From Methylorubrum rhodinum (lineage in GTDB: Bacteria > Pseudomonadota > Alphaproteobacteria > Rhizobiales > Beijerinckiaceae), in NCBI RefSeq assembly GCF_014199935.1, contig NZ_JACHOP010000004.1:1-64000 (forward strand): DNA of 64,000 bases, written 5' to 3'. How positions within the stretch are numbered: the first letter of the stretch is position 1; each line of letters starts with the position of its first letter. The translations under genes and the position numbers were made by a program. The notes under the pieces are model-generated. The model searched no databases and was not told the DNA's origin. It was given only the letters and a program-made list of their open reading frames with translations. Below are positions 62,701 through 64,000 of this stretch, one piece after another.

Positions 62701-64000
62701 ACCGAGGTTCGTTCACCGGAGCCGCAGCGCGCGGACACCGGCCACGCGGCCGAACGCGTCCTGTCGGAGATCTGGGCGGAGGTGCTGCGCCGTCCGTCCG
62801 TCGCCCCCGACGACAATTTCTTCGCCCTCGGCGGCGATTCCATCCTCAGCCTGCAGATCATCGCGCGCGCCAAACGACGCGGCTTCCGGCTCACGCCGAA
62901 GCAGGTGTTCGAGCACCAGACCGTGCGGGCGCTTGCAGCCGTCGCCGTGCCGCTCGCTCCGCCGCAGCCGGCCGAAGACGCGCCGAGCGCGGCAGAGCGG
63001 ATTCTCTCCGGCATCTGGGCCGAGGTGCTGCGCCGCCCGAGCGTCGGCCTCGACGACAACTTCTTCGCGCTCGGCGGCGATTCGATCCTCAGCCTCCAGA
63101 TCATCGCGCGGGCCAAGCGCCAGGGCCTGCGGCTGACGCCGAAGAACGTGTTCGAGCATCAGACCGTGCGGGCGCTCGCCCAGGTGGCGGTGCCGTCGGT
63201 GCCGGCAGGACAGGCCGCTCCGGTGCAGCCGGCCGCGCCCGCGGGTGGCAGCGAGGCCGAGCGCATCCTCGCCGAAATCTGGGCCGAGGTGCTGCGCCGC
63301 CCGAATGTCGGCCTCGACGACAACTTCTTCGCGCTAGGCGGCGATTCGATCCTCAGCCTCCAGATCATCGCGCGCGCCAAGCGCCGCGGGCTGAAGCTGA
63401 CGCCGAAGCTCGTCTTCCAGCACCAGACGTTGCGCGCACTCGCCGCCGTCGCGGTGCCGCTCGCCGCCGCCCCGGCGCCGGCCCCCGCCCCGACCCACGC
63501 CCCGCGCCCGGCGCTCAAGGAAGTGCCGCTGACGCCGATCCAGGCCGCCTTCCTGGCGCGTCCCGTCCCGAACCGCGGCCACTGGAACCAGTCGGTGCTG
63601 CTGGTCCCGCGCGACACCCTCGACACCCCGACACTGGCGGACGTGCTCGCCGCTCTCGTCGCCCGGCACGAGGCCCTGCGCCTGCGCGTCCGCCCCCGCG
63701 GCGAGCGCTGGACCCAAGGCGTCGCCGCGGCCGAGACCGCCGACCTCCTCACCGTCCGCACCCTCGCCGACGTATCCGAACTGCCGGCCGCCTGCGAGTC
63801 CGTCCAGCGCGGCATCGACATCGGCGAGGGCCCGCTGCTGCGGGCGCTGCTGGTGCACCTGCCCGACGGCAGCCAGCGCCTGCTGCTGGCGATCCACCAT
63901 CTCGCCGTCGACGGCGTGTCCTGGCGCGTGCTGCTCGACGACCTCGCCCTCGGCCTCGACCAGCAACGCCGCGGCGCGGCGATCGCCCTGCCGGCCCCCG
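59701..64000 (+). CDS. NRPS elongation protein C-A-T-T-T-E, cut by window end
   Basis: At least 1433 residues, open at 64000. C domain about 45-480 with HHIVSDG at 187-193. A domain about 500-1000: YTSGSTGAPKG (654-664), NHYGPTETT (793-801), PNGKLDRRAL (985-994). Three T domains each have GGDSILSLQ, with Ser at 1047, 1128 and 1216. An E domain starts about 1265 with HHLAVDGVSW (1399-1408), the epimerase-type motif. By-eye pocket residues D, L, T, K, I, G, H, V, G, K resemble known aspartate codes (DLTKVGHIGK). Predicted: adds Asp and converts it to the D form for a peptide siderophore. Further domains lie outside the window. Confidence 0.9.
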   Translation, partial: MTAAADRNPSWDGLARRFAALPPEKRAAFLDALDARGIAFERLPIMPFADDAPDRLALGQRRLWFLWQLEPESHAYNLGSALGLDGPLDEAALQSSLDWLVTRHESLRTAFAPTEDGEAQPLIHPAAPVALARADVADRPADEREAAARARAEAGACAPFDLTAAPPVRFGLVRIAPERHLLWLAMHHIVSDGWSMDILVGELFAAYGAFREGREPALPAPPVRYADWAAWQRVRLEGGELARQLDWWKAALGASHPPIALPTDRPRPPAQSFRGARKTFTLDAETSRQVRALARAEGASLFMVLLAGLHALLARLTGEDDIRVGVSSANRVRPETERLPGFFVTTQVIRAKVEPATRMRDLIAAVKATTLAAQSHSDVPFEALVEALQPERTLSYNPLFQVKFTQQLDTPRTIRAAGLSATPVDLVENATHFDLSLDVTDRADGIEAMLTTATDLFDPEFAERFARAYADLMRHAAARPERPLGEWVPAEVSALEGEAADQPYPDVLAAFAAQVAARPDAVALRAGDATLSFAALDAAATRLAHALIADGLAREEVVPVLAGRSLDLVIAALGVMRAGGVYAPLDPTLPPERLRRLAADAGARRALHDSDSKAAAASLGPAPHAIADLAARPLPPDAAALAPPLPDQGAYLIYTSGSTGAPKGVLVPHRAIAAYTQAMLARLDLAEDASFGLVTTPAADLGHTMLFGALVSGRTLHLIEADAAFDADRLADAVQGHRIGVLKLVPSHLDGLLATPRAPDIVPDTALILGGETLPASLAARVRGLRPGCRIINHYGPTETTVGVLAHEVMDAVEDGTVPLGLPFAGVEAMVLDANLAPVLPGAIGELYIGGAQVARGYLGRPGATAERFVPHPSRPGERLYRTGDRVRLGGDGTLRFLGRGDDQVKIRGHRVELGEVAAALRALPGIATAHVVLDRTEAGRPRLLAYVTGTPDAASGAREALARTLPEAMVPSHVLRLDRVPLTPNGKLDRRALPAPGSLTEVRSPEPQRADTGHAAERVLSEIWAEVLRRPSVAPDDNFFALGGDSILSLQIIARAKRRGFRLTPKQVFEHQTVRALAAVAVPLAPPQPAEDAPSAAERILSGIWAEVLRRPSVGLDDNFFALGGDSILSLQIIARAKRQGLRLTPKNVFEHQTVRALAQVAVPSVPAGQAAPVQPAAPAGGSEAERILAEIWAEVLRRPNVGLDDNFFALGGDSILSLQIIARAKRRGLKLTPKLVFQHQTLRALAAVAVPLAAAPAPAPAPTHAPRPALKEVPLTPIQAAFLARPVPNRGHWNQSVLLVPRDTLDTPTLADVLAALVARHEALRLRVRPRGERWTQGVAAAETADLLTVRTLADVSELPAACESVQRGIDIGEGPLLRALLVHLPDGSQRLLLAIHHLAVDGVSWRVLLDDLALGLDQQRRGAAIALPAP
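62749..63456 (+). repeat. Three tandem carrier-domain repeats within NRPS 2
   Basis: Units start at 62749, 62992 and 63256 (spacing 243 and 264 bp). Each reads AER(V/I)LxxIWAEVLRRP through DDNFFALGGDSILSLQ and IIARAKR. Units 2 and 3 are nearly identical in DNA from about 63023 to 63120 and 63287 to 63384. This looks like recent duplication or gene conversion. Confidence 0.88.

Overview
The window is a 64 kb piece of very GC-rich chromosome with tightly packed genes. It most likely comes from an alphaproteobacterium of the Methylobacterium/Methylorubrum type (Hyphomicrobiales). This rests on codon use, an oxalate/formate-family transporter, the forms of the AcnA, NadABC and L13/S9 proteins, NodS-like methyltransferases, and dispersed palindromic intergenic repeats. 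The genus is inferred; no 16S gene is present.

Layout. 1-4.6 kb: polysaccharide genes (ugd start, methyltransferase, a tandem GT2 glycosyltransferase and an unknown partner), then tRNA-Val. 5-12 kb: ammonium transporter, Ada repair protein, OFA-family transporter with possible GntR-type operators, and rplM-rpsI. 12-19.7 kb: aldose epimerase, ABC exporter, SelO, and a four-gene run of acyl-CoA dehydrogenase, NodS-like methyltransferase, cytochrome b and a SUOX-fold molybdoenzyme. 19.8-23.45 kb: tRNA-Ala(GGC) carrying a small genomic island. The 3' end of the tRNA is duplicated at 23416-23453, an integrase fragment lies next to that copy, and the cargo is a chemoreceptor with a C-terminal PilZ domain. 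24-28 kb: the dTDP-rhamnose operon (rfbCBDA). 28.5-32 kb: a MotA-like/OmpA-like pair and ccmAB. 32-40.6 kb: acnA, small enzymes, NDH-2 and a soluble chemoreceptor. 40.9-44.4 kb: nadABC with two inverted-repeat operators around its promoter. 45-48.3 kb: L,D-transpeptidase, Uma2, DUF2171, DUF971 and moaA.

48.3-64 kb is the accessory part with the most novelty. An operon at 52230-48340 encodes a transporter-like membrane protein fused to a hotdog thioesterase, then a GSCFA protein, then a WcbI protein; I infer an acyl-modification system. Next come an FAD oxidoreductase, a GNAT enzyme and an ECF sigma factor. A probable siderophore locus ends the window: a PvdE-like ABC exporter divergent from two NRPS genes. 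Both divergent genes carry a promoter-like element of the form TAAAT-N16-CGT, the known iron-starvation sigma box of PvdS-type sigma factors, and the ECF sigma gene lies about 2 kb away. NRPS 1 is an A-T loading protein. NRPS 2 (cut by the window end) reads C-A-T-T-T-E, with three nearly identical carrier domains in a row and an adenylation pocket resembling those for aspartate.

Relation of parts: the sigma factor, exporter and NRPS genes plausibly form one iron-regulated unit. The rfb, ugd, GT2, ABC exporter, WcbI and GSCFA genes point to a cell-surface glycan supply. The nad, acn, ndh, ccm, moaA, rplM and rpsI genes are housekeeping.
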